DNA of 64,000 nucleotides. Origin: Limnanthes douglasii subsp. nivea. Lineage: Eukaryota > Streptophyta > Magnoliopsida > Brassicales > Limnanthaceae. Positions 22,604 through 36,100 of the stretch are shown here, one piece after another. Under the pieces are notes generated by a model. That model did not search any database and was not told where the DNA came from. It saw only the letters and a list, made by a program, of their open reading frames with translations. The stretch spans positions 158,860,183 through 158,924,182 of the forward strand of contig JAUPFV010000005.1 in assembly GCA_036936605.1 (NCBI GenBank). Reading direction: 5' to 3'. Made by a program: the position numbers and the translations under genes. Each line of letters begins with the position of its first letter. Position 1 is the first letter of the stretch.

Positions 22604-22651
22604 CACCTCATTAAAACCTCATTGTGCCAACAAAGTAGGAAAAAGTGTTCC
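22604..22651 (-). other. Conserved 48-bp block, D-left copy
   Basis: It starts CACCTCATTAAAACCTC, identical to element B over its first 17 bases, and ends AAGTAGGAAAAAGTG plus four bases. The length is the same as in A and B with no gaps. It lies about 40-50 bp 3' of the integrase end. Confidence 0.7.
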
Positions 22652-22689
22652 AATTATTCAAAAAAGATTCAAAACAAAAATCATTCCCA

Positions 22690-23511
22690 GTATAGCTTCA
22701 GGTGCTCTATATTCGAAGGATGTTGAAGGATCCTACCCTGCTCATCACAAAGGCGATATGCACACGGCTTCAACCTCTTCATAACTATATAAGGACCCTC
22801 CCAATTCGGGGCCATCTTTCCGAGGCATTTGTCATTTGTATGAAGGAATACATTTCTCAAGAGTTTCTCTCATACTTTTAAATCCCTCATTCTCACCTTC
22901 GAATTTATCGACTCCTCCTTAACGTTTGATAATGAGTCACATTCAAATGAGCTCTAAATCTTTTCTCTTCGATCAAATCTAGATATGTTCTCTTTGCCTC
23001 TTCATTCACCTCTCCAGAATATTAAAGTACCCTATAAGAAAGTATAGTATATTCTGTAGGACAAATAGATTCCATACCATAAACCAATGCAAAAAGGGTT
23101 TCTTGAATAGCCTCTCTAGGATTTGTACGATAAGCCCACAACACCTATTGCAAATAGTTAGTCCATTTTCCTGCATCACCTCTTAAATTCTTCTTCAAAC
23201 CTTTTAAAATAGATCTATTGGTCACTTCTACTTGACCATTTTCTTGTGGATGAAATGACGTAGAAAAATACCGTGTTATTCTCCTCGAAGCACAAAAAGA
23301 AGTAATTTCCCTATTGTTAATTTGATGCCCATTATATGTGGTGATTTTTCGAGGAACCCAAAGCGGCAAAAAATATTATTCACAATGAACTTAAAAACAT
23401 CATTTTCCTTTGTCCAAGACAATGGTTAAGCTTCTGTCCACTTTGAAAAGTACTCTACTGCTACAATGATCTTCTGACGCCCTCCAGAACCCATAGGCAA
23501 TGGTCCTACGA
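22690..23511 (-). pseudogene. Integrase fragment of D-left
   Basis: On the minus strand it reads from GPLPMGSGG (first catalytic Asp region) through VPRKITTYNGHQINN (second catalytic Asp replaced by Tyr) and HPQENGQVEVTN (Glu kept), to the C-terminal domain (KMAPNWEGPY-like) ending near 22,690. It starts abruptly at about 23,511, at the junction with D-right. It is non-functional. Confidence 0.8.
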
Positions 23512-23514
23512 CGG

Positions 23515-26345
23515 GCTCGGTATCTGGCTTGGGTCGCCAACCCCGTTATGGTCAAGGGGGGGGGGAGACAGTGGTGCATGTGCGTCGACTTCACAGATTA
23601 GAATCAGGCATGCCCCAAAGATGCTTTACCTCTGCTTTGTATTGATCAGTTGGTGGATTCAACATCGGGGTGCGAGTTCCTTTCGTTTATGGATGCAAAC
23701 TTAGGATATAATTAGACTCATCTCCATCCATCTGAGCGAGGAATCTATTGCTACACTGTGATTCCATTCGTCCCGAAGAACACATGCTCCACACACCAGC
23801 GTTTTGCGAATCATATTTTCAAAGACCGCTTAGGACACCACATGGAAACTTATATTAACGATATGATCGCCAAAATGGGCACGACAAATTAACAACTAAC
23901 TGTTCTCCAAACCGTGTTCGACCTCCTATGATATTTTAATTTAAAGCTCAACCCTATCAAATTCTCTTTCGGAGTTCGCAGTGGTAAATTTTTGGGATAC
24001 ATAGTTACTAAGAAAAGAATTGAAATCGACCATACCCAACTACAATCAGTCATCCAAATGTAACCCTCAATGAACATCAAGGAAGTCCAATGCCTAATAG
24101 GGCACTTATAGGTATTGTCTCGTTTCATATCAAGGGTCTCAGAAAAGAGCCATCCCTTATTCGAAGTCCTCCGAGGTGCTAATTTTGTGCTTCTACCGAG
24201 GAGTATAATACGAATTTTGAGGTGTTGAAGAACTATCTCAAATCACCAAAAATACTGTCCGCCCTTGTGGCAGGTGAGCCTTTGTTTTTATACTTGTCTG
24301 TTTTAACTTTCTTCGTCAATACAATATTAGTACGGGAACCAGAGGGTATCCAACGACTGATATAATAAACTAGTAAGACATTAGTCGATGCACTAACTCT
24401 TTATCTTAAACCAGAAAAGATAGCACTGGGTTTGATAATTTCCGCTCGAAAATACACCCTTATTTCTAAGGACACATGATCACTGTCTGCATGTCCTTTC
24501 CCCTCAAAATCGTATCACAAAAACCTGATGCCTCTAGCCGACTGACTAAGTGAAGCATTGAATTTTGGGAATATAACATCAAGTTTGAACCTCTTACTGC
24601 GATTCAATGGAAAGTTACCGCCAATTTTCTTACAGAATTCTCCTCGTCCTATGAGGCATCTTCTCGAGGATATAGAATGGATAATTCAAACCGATAGAGC
24701 ATCGAGTACTTTAGGAGAAGGTTCTGGCATCATCCTAAAGCTGCCGACATGAGAAATTTTTTGACAAGCCATCCATTTCAACTTCAGAGTAACTAATAAC
24801 GCGGAGGAGTATGAGGCAGTTATCGGTGGCACGAAGCTATCATTGATATTTAGGGCTCAAATTCTTCAGATTCGCTCTGATTCTCAGTTGGTTATCAACC
24901 AAGCCAAAAGAACATACGACACTAAGAAAGAGGGGTTCCACAACTATTTTACGGTTCTCAAGGAATACGAGTCCACGTTTATAAAGGTTATCTATGATCA
25001 AGTGCCCCACCTCGATAACTCCTTAGCCGACGCATTAGCTAAAATAGCAGCCTTAGGAGAACACCCACTTATCATTATACAACAACTCCTAACAACTGAA
25101 ACTCTTACCAGAATTACACCGTTTGCACAATCGAGGACCCCACCGATTAGATATAAATTTATTTACTTTACCTTCGTCCAGGTACACTTCCGATTGACAA
25201 GGCTGATGCTCGAGCACTCTAATTACGGGCTGTCTAGTATTTCATTTTAGACGATGTACTTTACCCAAAAAGCACAACACGACTGTTGATCTGATATCTC
25301 GGTCAAACAAAAGCTACCATAGTTATGCACGACCTACATACTGGTGACCATGTGGGACATTGCTGATATCCCAGCCTTATTCGAAGTTTTGTTTTAGCAT
25401 GATATTAATGGCCAAAGTTAGCAAACGATGTCGAACGACTTGTACAACAGTGCCACCCACGTCAATAGTTCGTTTACCAAGGAGCTGATATATGCTACTA
25501 TAATTCCTTGCTTTTTTTTATAAATGTGGCTTCAATCTGGTTGGCCCACTTCCTACGACGACATAATAGCTTCATTTTTATTATAGTGGTGGACTATTTT
25601 ACCAAATTAGTTGAAGCAAAATCTCTCTCGTGCACTCCAGCGTGGGAAATTTGTGATTTTATTCACCATCAAATCATGTCTTGGTTTGGAATCCCTAAAA
25701 TATTGATGACCGAGAATGGCCCCAACTCCAAAATTCTATGGTCACAACATTTTGCAAGCACTATGGGATCAACCAACACTTTTCCACCCCTTAAAAATGG
25801 TCAAGTATAAGTCACCAAAAAAACCATGCTGGATGGAAGAAAAAAAGAAGCTCGAGGGGGATAAGGGAAAATGGCCAGAAAAACTGATTGTGGTCCTATG
25901 TGCTTATTGTACTACCCCATGGACTATGACAGAAGAAACCCCTTTCGCTCCCGTCTATGGTATCAAAGCCATTGTCCCAAGAGAGGTTCTTATACCAAGT
26001 TATTGGGTTGCCAACTATGTCGAGGCTACTAATAACATCGACCGAGAAATTAATGTGGACCTTCTAGAGGAGCACCGCGATCAAGCACATGTACTAGCAG
26101 AGCAATACCGAAGCCTGATAAGGGGTCGTTTCAATTCCCGCCTTAAGCCCCGAACTATACAAGGAGGGGACACTGTTATGAAAAATATTTTTCAAGGATA
26201 TGCAGATAAAGCTATTGTAAAATTAGGCCCAAACTAGGAGGGACCTTACACAACCATCTCCAACGGACACAACGGGGCATACCACCTCCCCGATATGGAA
26301 GGCTACGCCCTGAAACACCCTTGGAATATAAGGCACTTGAAATTA
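23515..26345 (+). pseudogene. RT, RNase H and integrase of D-right
   Basis: RT begins YLAWVANPVMVK, is shifted at a run of ten G (23,556-23,565), then reads WCMCVDFTD, IDQLVDSTSG, FMDANLGYN and YINDMIAK, in which the second catalytic residue of YIDD is changed to Asn. RNase H pieces follow at 24,150-24,560. The second RNase H has IQTDRASSTLGEGSG (24,690), NNAEEYEAVIGG and RSDSQLVINQ. Integrase has MTENGPN instead of the usual TDNG. A long open stretch at 25,716-26,237 is the integrase C-terminal half, ending HPWNIRHLKLY at about 26,345. Stops and shifts are frequent. Confidence 0.82.
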
Positions 26346-26750
26346 TATCACCATGCTCTGTAATTTATAGATGCGCTCTTTTCCCCTTCCGTGATGGTGC
26401 GGTAAACACGAACAAGTTAATAACCATTGTTATCTCTGAAAACCAAAAAACATGTATCATTATTTTTATACATAACACCACATACCCAGAAGTAGGATAC
26501 ATAATGTTTTTATGTTCTCCACACATACAACTAACAAAATTAAACATCAAGAATAATAGGTAAGGCCTCGATCCCCACCGCTCTAATACCACCTGAAGGT
26601 GTATCCACCAGTCCTTGCTTTGATCCCGCAACGGCTATCCTAGAGGAACCTTAAGCTGATTCGTTTTGCTAATGCACCAGCGCAAGAGTAGCAGTATCCC
26701 CCATGGGTAAACACTTTCCAATAGTTACAATTTTTTCCAAGTGTCTCCAA
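26345..26750. other. Non-coding zone between the convergent genes of D-right
   Basis: A weak match to the conserved block may start at about 26,371 (ATGCGCTCTTTTCCCC followed by GTGATGGTGCGG). No minisatellite is evident. The rest shows no recognisable feature. Confidence 0.4.
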
Positions 26751-29080
26751 TCAATTTTTCGTCATCATCCCTATGACCACTTCCATCACTTGTCTTTTGC
26801 GCTCTTCTAAGTCAGCCTTTACCTTCTTCAGGACTACCATATGTTGATGATCAATCTTCATCTTTAGGTCACCAAGTGTTGCTGTTAAGTTCCAATTGTC
26901 GCCTGTTAACCCGGCAATACGCTCGACCTGCTTTTCCACTCTCTGAGCCTGAGCTATATTCTGCGCAAGCAGGCCAGCGCTCTGCGACATTAGATCAACA
27001 TTCCTTTTAGTAAGTCCATTATTCTAATCTATCAGTGTCACACTACCAGTGTTAATTTCCTCACATTTTTCCTCACACGCATCTCGTGAAATCTTGATAG
27101 AGGTTAACTCATGATGAAGACCATCTTTTTCCTGATCCGACGTTTCCTTTTTGCACTCATGATGAAGACCATCTAGCGTTTCCACTTCTCTATCACTTGG
27201 TAGTCAACGCTAGATATGCATCGTTAAGATAGTACAACGGAGCTATGGTGCATCTACATTCGCAAAGAGGTTAGAATTATATTCTTGCTCCATTATTTCA
27301 GCATCTGATAAACTGTATATACATGATAGCACAATATACCTCGATGGAAATTTTCAATTGCCTTAGTATTATTCCACTCAGGGGCATATTTTCATAAAAT
27401 AACAACTATGGGCACCGTTTGGAGTTGCTCAAACATGAGTATAGATATGACGCGATGTCACCATATTTGTAGGCAAAAGCTCCTCAGTTACTTTACCACT
27501 TCTGACAACCTCAAACGCTTGTTCCTTCGATGGTGCGAGGTCTAGCCTCACATTATTTACATACAAGGACCCCACGCCCACTCCTTACAAAAAGTTGAGA
27601 TCGGACGGTCGTGCACCAATATTATTGACAAAATTTTCCATCTTACATGCTATATCCTCAGAAGTTTCCTTACTCTGCTCTGGTATGCCACTACCTTCAC
27701 CAGTACAATGTGACTGACCCTCCACCAGTGCCTCATCCAACGCTATCACCTCAGGAGCCTTCTATTTTTCTTACTCCACTTCAGCAACCAACGTCTCTGT
27801 CTATTTTTTTTCTGGCACTTGGCCTCCATATTCTTCCTCCTTGTCCCCCAATCTCAAATTTTGTTGTCACAACGGAACTGTATTTGCAATAATGCGATTT
27901 ATTTTCATGGACATTCTTCCTGTTCCATTTCTTGATCTTCTTCTCGAGAGAGACGAACACAATCCTTCACTACTCACTCCCCTGATTGTGCAACATTATC
28001 TTCCTATTGGCTCCCATCACTTACTTCCTAGATAGTCGACATCTCTTCATTCTTTTCATTTTTCCCTCAAAGGGGCGATACATCTTCCACATACCTAGAT
28101 ATTCGACTCTGGGGCATGACGAACCAGACCCCCACACTGTTACAGTCACAATATCTTTGCTCCATCAATGCCAACAATCATTCTATTGTAGCTAAGTCTC
28201 TGCTGCATGTCATCCTTACCTTCATGTCTTTTGAAATATATAACTCAAGAACATGCCACAACCCAGATTTTAAATAATTTACTTCCGTAAATAAGCGCGA
28301 TGCTTCCTAACCCCATATTGTATTGGCCAATGCTGATAATCTGATCAAAATATTTACAACCTCTTTTGACGCTCCTTTCTGGCACCATTCCTAGTGCTTC
28401 TTTTCACTTGAAAACATAAAAACGTTTAATCAACATCAATATTGGAATAACTGAGCTAGTAATATATAACATTTTCTACTTACACTTCGCTCTTCACCGT
28501 CGTTCTAATTGGAGATTCATCACAGGACTTCGTGCTCCCAATTCCCTGATACGAATACAAACATATGCTTCCAATTTTTATCAAATATCGGTAATTTAAC
28601 TATTCTCCTCACTCTATTCAATTGACTATAAAAAATGGACTTCGTTAATTTGGTTACATCTACTACAGAAAGTAAGTATGGCATGAAAACAGAAATGTGT
28701 AATAAACAGGAGCTCAGTATTACACTAAATAATACCTTTCTATCCATTTGTAGCTAGTTGAGTAAGACATATGCCTATGAAACCAAAATAGTCCCGATTT
28801 AGAGTGGTAAACCTCGGTCAAATACGATGGTGTAGAGACAAGTCTCGTTTTCTCTTTCTTGGTAAGACGGCTCCCTAGGTACCGGAACCCTCACTAGTAC
28901 ATCGCTAGATATCCCATATCTAGCCCTAAATTCCAGAAGGCGATCCTCTTTAAGGTACCCATATTTTGGGGTTAACCGTGAGAAATACTCCTCCAAGAAC
29001 AAAAGACTATCATATCTAATTCTCCTTTTTCACCGGCGACAATGCCTAAGTTTTCTTTCTTTTCTCATTTTTCCCGGTAC
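26751..29080 (-). pseudogene. Antisense extra gene of D-right
   Basis: It starts near 29,080. At 29,000-28,800 it reads FLEEYFSRLTPKYGYL, EFRARYGISSDVLVRVP and ETCLYTIVFDRGLPL, the entry to the globular domain and the clearest match to the plant 'putative gypsy type transposon' family. At 28,560-28,500 it has LPIFDKNWKHMFVFVSGNW, matching NWRTQFLFVSGAW of element B. An intron follows. The distal part (26,990-26,751) is a heptad-like coiled coil (RVEKQVERIAGL, ATLGDLKMKI). The frame is broken between these pieces. Confidence 0.65.
28407..28483 (-). other. Spliceosomal intron in the D-right antisense gene
   Basis: On the minus strand the donor is GAAGT|GTAAGTAG and the acceptor TTTTCAAG|TG; length 77 bp. 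The position, just after the FVSGNW end of the globular domain, equals that in A, B and D-left. Confidence 0.55.
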
Positions 29081-29689
29081 AATCACAATTACTAGAACGA
29101 CTATAATGAGCCAATAGGACTTATCAGAGCAATGAAATTGTAGGGATAACTCAAGCCGATCAATACTACCAAGTGAGTTAGGGTTAACATATCACATAGC
29201 TACACCATATATGGTACCATCAATACGACCCTATTACGAAAGATTATCAAGGATTAAAATGAAGTTATGATGCAAACATACATTTTTACCCGCGGCGACT
29301 ACGACAAGTTAACAATGGCTAAAAACTCTGGTTGCTTATAGTAGTCTTCTTTTTTCCTACAAGCATAAAGTTATGTTTCAAACGAAAAAAAATTCAAGAA
29401 ATTATACAAACTGTTTCGAATCAAATCGACTCTAGACTACCTGCGTGATAAGACAACAATTACCATTTACATTAATTAACTAGCATGTTTCCTCAGAATC
29501 GAAGTGTCATACTATATCGAAACGAACAATATAAGCAAGATCAAACCAATGGTTTCTTTAGGCAAAACCGAGGCAACCTATAATCAATAAGCCAATATAA
29601 CACTCGATATCAAATGGCCAAAGTTAAACCGATGGAAATCGACGTCCTACCAAGATAATGGACAATCTATCAAGCAAGATCATCGCTAG

Positions 29690-30150
29690 AAACCGTGCTG
29701 CAGTGTAACCAAAAAGCGTCGATACTATCTTATGAAGGCCTCACCGAGACGAGGCCACACGTGAAGGAATATAGACCTCGCTGATTAGAGGCCACGCGTG
29801 AAGGAACTGTAGGCATAGCGAGGCTCATAGAAGAACAACGCATTATCACTGATGCCTCGTGATCCTAGTCATCAATTCTATTATGAATCATAAAAGAATT
29901 CAACTCCATTTAAAGAGTTGCTGACTAAAAACGGACTATGACTAGAGTAATGGCCATAATTATAGGGCCATTACCATAAATTTTGGTCCATGAACGAGAT
30001 TAAGGGAATCATGTAATTATGGAGAAAATAAAACCGCTTGGTAAACAGTATAAATAGCGTGTTGATTATGTAAAAAAATATATTTTTCTTCTATGATTAA
30101 TAAAGCGTACTACTTGGCATACAGCTTTTTGTATTTTCCCTTAATAATAA
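29690..30150 (+). repeat. Possible 3' LTR of D-right
   Basis: It lies where a plus-orientation 3' LTR is expected. It contains a plus-strand TATA box (CAGTATAAATAGCG, near 30,047), a later AATAAAG signal (30,101) and, at 29,751 and 29,788, a 37-bp direct repeat starting GAGGCCAC. No partner LTR or clear ends were found. Confidence 0.4.
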
Positions 30151-30476
30151 CTAAATATACGACATATACGTGCATAAGACATGTGAAATCATAATAAAAT
30201 TATCAAAAATATATAAAAAAGGTTTTAAAATATAATAATTTTGTTGTAGACCTGAATAAGATGATCGTAGCTTGAATATGCCCTAAAATGGCATGAAATA
30301 GCCCAAGAACGACATGTTGTGATTTTAGAACGTCGCACCATAGTGACGATCTAATACTCTTAAATAAAAAAACTAATTTTCCTTGAACTAGGTATTCATT
30401 AATGGCAAACACGATCCGTGTATATATAATCATGCCAATATATATACATTGAATCATAAAACATTTAAAACGAATC

Positions 30477-30508
<32 letters not shown>

Positions 30509-33120
30509 TCATACATACTGAATCCAAATAATACATAATCTAGATTCTCAATTCACCATTCCAATTATACAAATCTATCACCCAGAAAAGAATAGATTTG
30601 GAAAAAATAAATGAACCTTTAATCTGTTCGTGTATTTGGATTTGATATCTATGATAAGAAGCAAAACTCTAATACGATAATTTTTCAAACTTAGATTTGT
30701 GGTTTACATCGGTTCTTCGATCCGATCAATCAAATATATTTGTGCAAACACCAACAACTTGATAGTAAAAAAACCGAGCATACGTTTCCAAAAAGACATG
30801 AACACAAAACATGAAGAAAACTTTCTATATAGTAAAAGTTATTTTATTTAAGACAAAAATAACTATGTTTTTTATTGTTTAAAAAGATCACAAATCAAAT
30901 CAATAAAAATATTGTACGAAAGAGAAAAGTAGTGTAAGAACAATCATGTATCTTCAAACCAAGTTTGAAAGTATTGTACCAAATTCTACCACAAACCTTA
31001 ATAGAACAAAATTAATTTCTAATTATATTATCACATACTAAATTCTACCCCAAATTTTAATCGAAAGAATTAAAATCAGTTGTAAAGTAAAATTGATCAT
31101 ATTTGAATTAAATATATAAAAGATACAGTGATTTATAAATACTAATATATCTCAATTAATATAAAATCTTTAAGTAGTTGACAAAAATAAAACTGTGCAT
31201 ACTTATAAGTTCAAAAATAGATAATATTATATTAAAGAATGCGATTTGATTAAATCCATAATTATATATTAGTGAAGTTTCGATTAAAAGATCCATAAAT
31301 ACCGATGAACAAGTCAGAAAATATTGACTTGAGATGGAGTTTAAGGGAGCGTGTTACAAAATAAAATTGATCCCACACTCGTTAGATATAGATAACACCA
31401 ATAATCTATAGATATGAATATATCCAAACTAGTATGAAGTATTTTAGTAGTGGACCAAAAATAAATCCACGCGGATTTACATATTCAAACCATACAATAT
31501 CATACTAGTAAGTGAGATCAAATTAAAAATCACAAAAATCATAGAGTTTAAAACAAATAAAAATCAATAAAAATAGAAAAAAAGAAATATAATCTAAATA
31601 GAAATACCATATCCACAGATTTGATTGTGTTATGTTTGTTTCGAATAGATCTTGTTTAATATTCCATAGTTTTTCAATTCTAAAATAACTTTTATTCTTT
31701 TTCTTAGTAAATCAAATTTTATAATATATATATATATATATATCACTTATTTGATATATTTTTGTTCCCTATACAAATTGGTTAGGATTTATTAGATCTG
31801 AATTTATTAGATAAGATTTCACATAAAATGTGTCATAATGAGGCTTTATAGACCTATAACCATAAAATAGCCAATAATAAAACATTTAATTAGAAGGTTT
31901 TAGACCAAACACTGGGTTAAAAAAAGCCTAAACATTAAGTCCAAACCCTATATGTTCAAGGTCCAAGGTTATATTCATAAATACAACATGTATCTTAATT
32001 GTTGAGGGTCGTGAATATTTGGAAAAATTATTTATGTCTTAGAGAAAATCACCAATTTTTATCTTATGTTGGTCTTTATTTTTTTGGCACACATTAACTA
32101 CCACTTGTGCTTCGCCCCGTTACTTTTTATACTACTTTATTGCACATTTTTCTATTATTTCCCTCACTTATGCCAATCAATCGAATAACATTTTTTACTT
32201 CGATCATTTTTCCAACATAAGATTGGTACTTTGACACAATTGTATAATCCCAATTCGAGTCACTTACCTCACTTTAGTCAACATTATTCGGCCGGAAATA
32301 CCGCAACTAGTAAACACATCACCAAATGGACATCGCATGTGGGAAACGAAGTAACTCATAAGAGAAATTTCTTCAAAACCTTCAAAACTAAACTTATATT
32401 CTCTACCAATTCTACAAAAACCAAAAAAAAACCAATGTATGCTTCTTTGATGAGATCATACCTATGTCAAGAAGGACAATGCAGTCCCTCCCATCGACAT
32501 GCAACACCAGCTGAACGAGTAGAAGTAGTGGAATATATAAGAATCATCCACTCTTTGGTAAGTAAACCTACGATCATCGCATCAATAAACCCTGCATTAT
32601 GTCATTTATCCTTCTAAGATAACTTATAATTAAGAAGAATGAGACGATGAAAACTTCTATATGATCATGCACTTGCTTCAAAGGAAAAATATTCTAACCA
32701 ACACCACGATCTTGAGTATGTTAGCAAGTTGTTTTAGATAAGATCATAACAGTCAAACTCATTTTTCTCACCATCACAGAAAGAAATAGAAAGCTAGTAC
32801 GTCCAAACCCAATATGACATGACACGTGGAGTTAAACTAACAAAATCATCTAACATTTTCATAAGCGGTGTTGTTGAACCTCTACAATGCCGGTTCAACA
32901 CATTTGATGGGTCTGTAAGGCTACCCATCAATTTTCTATAAGAAATAATATTTACCTTCAGTGGTTAAACCTTGTCTTAGCCATCCACCACAAATAGTGA
33001 ACCATTATTTTGGACCAACACACTTCTCTTACATTAGGCATTCATTTTCGAGCCAAAGTTCAGTTTGATATTATCCCTCATGGAAGCATAAATCCTCCAA
33101 GATGAAATGTCACCAAATTT
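30150..33120. other. AT-rich stretch without recognisable gene
   Basis: It contains an ATA trinucleotide microsatellite (about 30,479-30,508) and an AT dinucleotide run (about 31,724-31,743). An unassigned 128-codon open frame at 32,231-32,617 (plus) is Thr/Ser/Lys-rich and could be the N-terminal part of element E gag, but no motif supports this. Confidence 0.45.
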
Positions 33121-36100
33121 CAACCAATATAATATAGATAATTATGAAGACAATAGATATCATAAGAACCATATCGAGATATTTAAAAATAAGATGTTCG
33201 GCTTCATAAATGATGAAAAGTTCCACTACTCAGTCTTTTCTATGATGTTCAGAGGTAGCAGTTTAACCTGGTTTAACTAACTGCCATCTAAAAATAGACA
33301 TAACTTTGACATGTTGTGGATAACATTCAGAAACTTGTTTATTGGTAGCACAGTAATTAAGAGTGAATGTGACTAAAACTTCCATTATTAGCAGAAGCTG
33401 AACAATAGCATGTTGGACTATACATAAAGGTTTATGTAAACCAAAAACAACCTAGAATACTTTGTGATCTTGTATTATGTGTGGATTATGGGTAGATATA
33501 TTGATAGGACTCATGACATATGATATAAAGGAGGGGATAAACATTGGTTATATGATGGCACATGTGAATACACATATAATAATCAATTATATAATACGTG
33601 TAAGGCTTTTGGGGATTCCATCAGACCTTCAAAACCTTATCCACGCCGTACGTGAAGTTCAAAAAATATAATCAAGTATTCCGAGATAAGAGCATGCATA
33701 ACAACAAAAACAACAAGAGGCTGGAATAGAGGAACAAATGGTCTTATACATTGTTAACGTAGAGCATACGGGTAATCTTCAATATTTCAAACAACTTAAT
33801 TATATTTTGCAGACCCTAGAATATATTGATTCCACAATGAGAGACAAGACCAGATCAAGTACTATAAAAGTGCATAGACTCATTGATAAAAGTAAGATGA
33901 TAAAGTTTATGATAGGAGGTACTAAGGCCAAGTTGAAGGAAATTGTGGCTGGCTGAGTCGCAAAAGCCAACAAGAGTTGAGCATCAACAAACTACAAGCA
34001 TTATCGAACCTCTTAAATCCCATAATTCAATGGTTATAATGGAATGGTATGACGAATACATCGACCCCAATCTGAACCAAAATGTTCTTCTTAGAATATC
34101 ATAGGGTGACACTTTTTCGATACTACTAGATCATAAAAAATAAGTACATGTAGACCATATCGAGATCCATTTGTAAGGTCAAACCTCAACATATTTTTAG
34201 AGAACCCATACAATATTGTAAGTTTAGATGAATATTACCTTTGGGGAGTTAAAACACCAAATGAACATATTGTTATTATTATTTCTGAGATCATGAAGAT
34301 ATAAGTCCGAAAAATTATAATGAACACTAAATATTTGACAAACTTCTTGTTCAAAAGAAATTTTAACAAGATATGTGGTGTATCAGTCTTGAAATTATCA
34401 AAGAGGGTCTTAAATAAATTGACTAGAATATAAACTTAAGTTATGGATAAGTTTAAGCTGGAGATGTTTATAGGCCAACAAGAACATAAAAATAAGTGTT
34501 GTGCCTATTCAGGACGGTGTATACTCCCTCTTTATAAAAGGCCATTTTTGGCAGATTGTGGCTCGCCCAAGTGGGAGAGCACATGAAACAGATGTAGTGC
34601 ATATTCATAGTTTCAATTGTGTATTAATGCCTTTGCTATATCATCAACGGGCAAGTCGATATTATCCAAAAAAAACCAAAGAGACGTCACTGATATTCAA
34701 AAAGTAGAAATAAGCTTCTCACTCAGTCTCAGTAATATGGATGATTAGATAGAGGCCTCTACTTGGTTGAGTCGGGGATAACAAATATAAATTATCAAAT
34801 TGGCAGACAAAATTCTCGATATTGATAAAGACTTCTCAAGTAATCATTGTACCGATTTGTTAAATTGTTTGTTTGAGAATTTAAATATCTTTACCTAAAG
34901 TACAAAGATGTCAAATGTGTGCCAGCCGAAGTTTACATAAGTAGCACGGTGCTAGTTAAGGGAAATGTGGATATTCCAAATCTATATACTATGTTAGTAA
35001 GTTTCCTAGAGAGATGTTATTTATAGTTATAACAACTAGCGTTAAATGTTTTAGTAGCGACCATGAAAATGAACCCATACTTTCAGGCCCACACAACCAT
35101 ATTCTAAACCTTATTTCTCTCTAAAAATATACTATAGAAGCCAGACGTAATTGGTAGACTGACAATATGGTTATAGAGTTCTAGGACTCTAAAATTAGGT
35201 TTAAAACGCGCATTGCCATCAAAATTCAAGCATTTGTGGACTTCTTAATTGAGTCTTAATCAAAGAGACATCTACATTCGAGAGAAAAACCCAAACCAAC
35301 ATGGAAAGTTTAGGTTGATAGGGGGGAGGACATGGGTTCTAATGTAAGGGTATAAATGGATTCTTTTTTGGAGACATTCTAAACCAAGCCATCAAGTTCG
35401 GCTTCAGTACTTTCAATAACAAGGCCAATTATGAATCCATCATTACACAACTAAGGCTTGCTCATATTTTTGGGGCTGAAAGCGTGAAGCTCTTAACTGA
35501 TTCACAGCTTATAATGAACTAGTCCTTAGGCCAAGTAGAAGCAAAAAATAATAATGCATCTCATATTTGAGAGAGAACGCAATAACGAATGTACTCACCT
35601 AATTGGCCTACGTAGACTCGGTACCATGTGTGGTTTTACAAGAGAAGCCAACAATTTCACTAAGAAACAAAACTTTAGCCCATGGTCTTACAACCACATA
35701 AATACTCATTGAATAATGAGAAGATTGACAATGTGATATTCGATTATACATTTAAAAAGGTGTATTGACATAGGACATAGTCAAAGCTACAAGTATTAAG
35801 ATCCGAGCAACAAGGTACGTATGACTAGAAAAATTGTTGTACAAGTAAAGCCTTAGTAGACCCCTCATTTAATGTGTCAAATAAAACAAACCAATTTTTC
35901 ATCATAGAAGAACTCCACGAAGGATAAGGCAATGCCCATTATGTCTATAATAGATTGCATAGAAGATTCCTCATCGTAAGATACTTATGGTCCAACATAT
36001 TGTCGGATGCAAAAACATTGATCAAATGCTGCAAAATATGTTAACAGTTCACCAGAAAAATCCATATCGAGAAACTCTCACATACAATCCAATTTTATAG

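Larger units (their letters stand above)
18100..23511 (-). mobile_element. Partial Tat-type element D-left (minus orientation)
   Basis: It consists of a plus-strand antisense gene (about 19,020-22,055), a minisatellite (22,249-22,440), the conserved block (22,604-22,651) and the integrase end (22,690-23,511, minus strand). It stops abruptly in the middle of integrase, where plus-strand RT of D-right begins. The rest of pol, gag and the 5' LTR are absent. Confidence 0.75.
23512..30150 (+). mobile_element. Partial Tat-type element D-right (plus orientation)
   Basis: The plus strand encodes RT from its first palm motif through RNase H domains and integrase (23,515-26,345), followed by a convergent minus-strand antisense gene (26,751-29,080) and a possible LTR (about 29,690-30,150). 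Gag, protease and the 5' LTR are missing because the copy is joined at 23,512 to the inverted D-left. Confidence 0.75.

Noticed and set aside
23556..23565. Run of ten G near the D-left/D-right junction, suggesting misassembly
   Set aside because: RT homology is present on both sides of the run in the same strand, so the run is a local slip inside RT and not the junction itself. Misassembly of the junction still cannot be excluded.
27647..28195. Several plus-strand open frames of 60-80 codons
   Set aside because: They are shadows of the minus-strand antisense gene of D-right; their composition (Pro/His/Leu-rich) and lack of motifs give no support.
32231..32617. 128-codon plus-strand open frame
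   Set aside because: No recognised motif and heavily Ser/Thr/Lys-rich. I mention it only as a possible gag N-terminus of element E and do not call it a gene.
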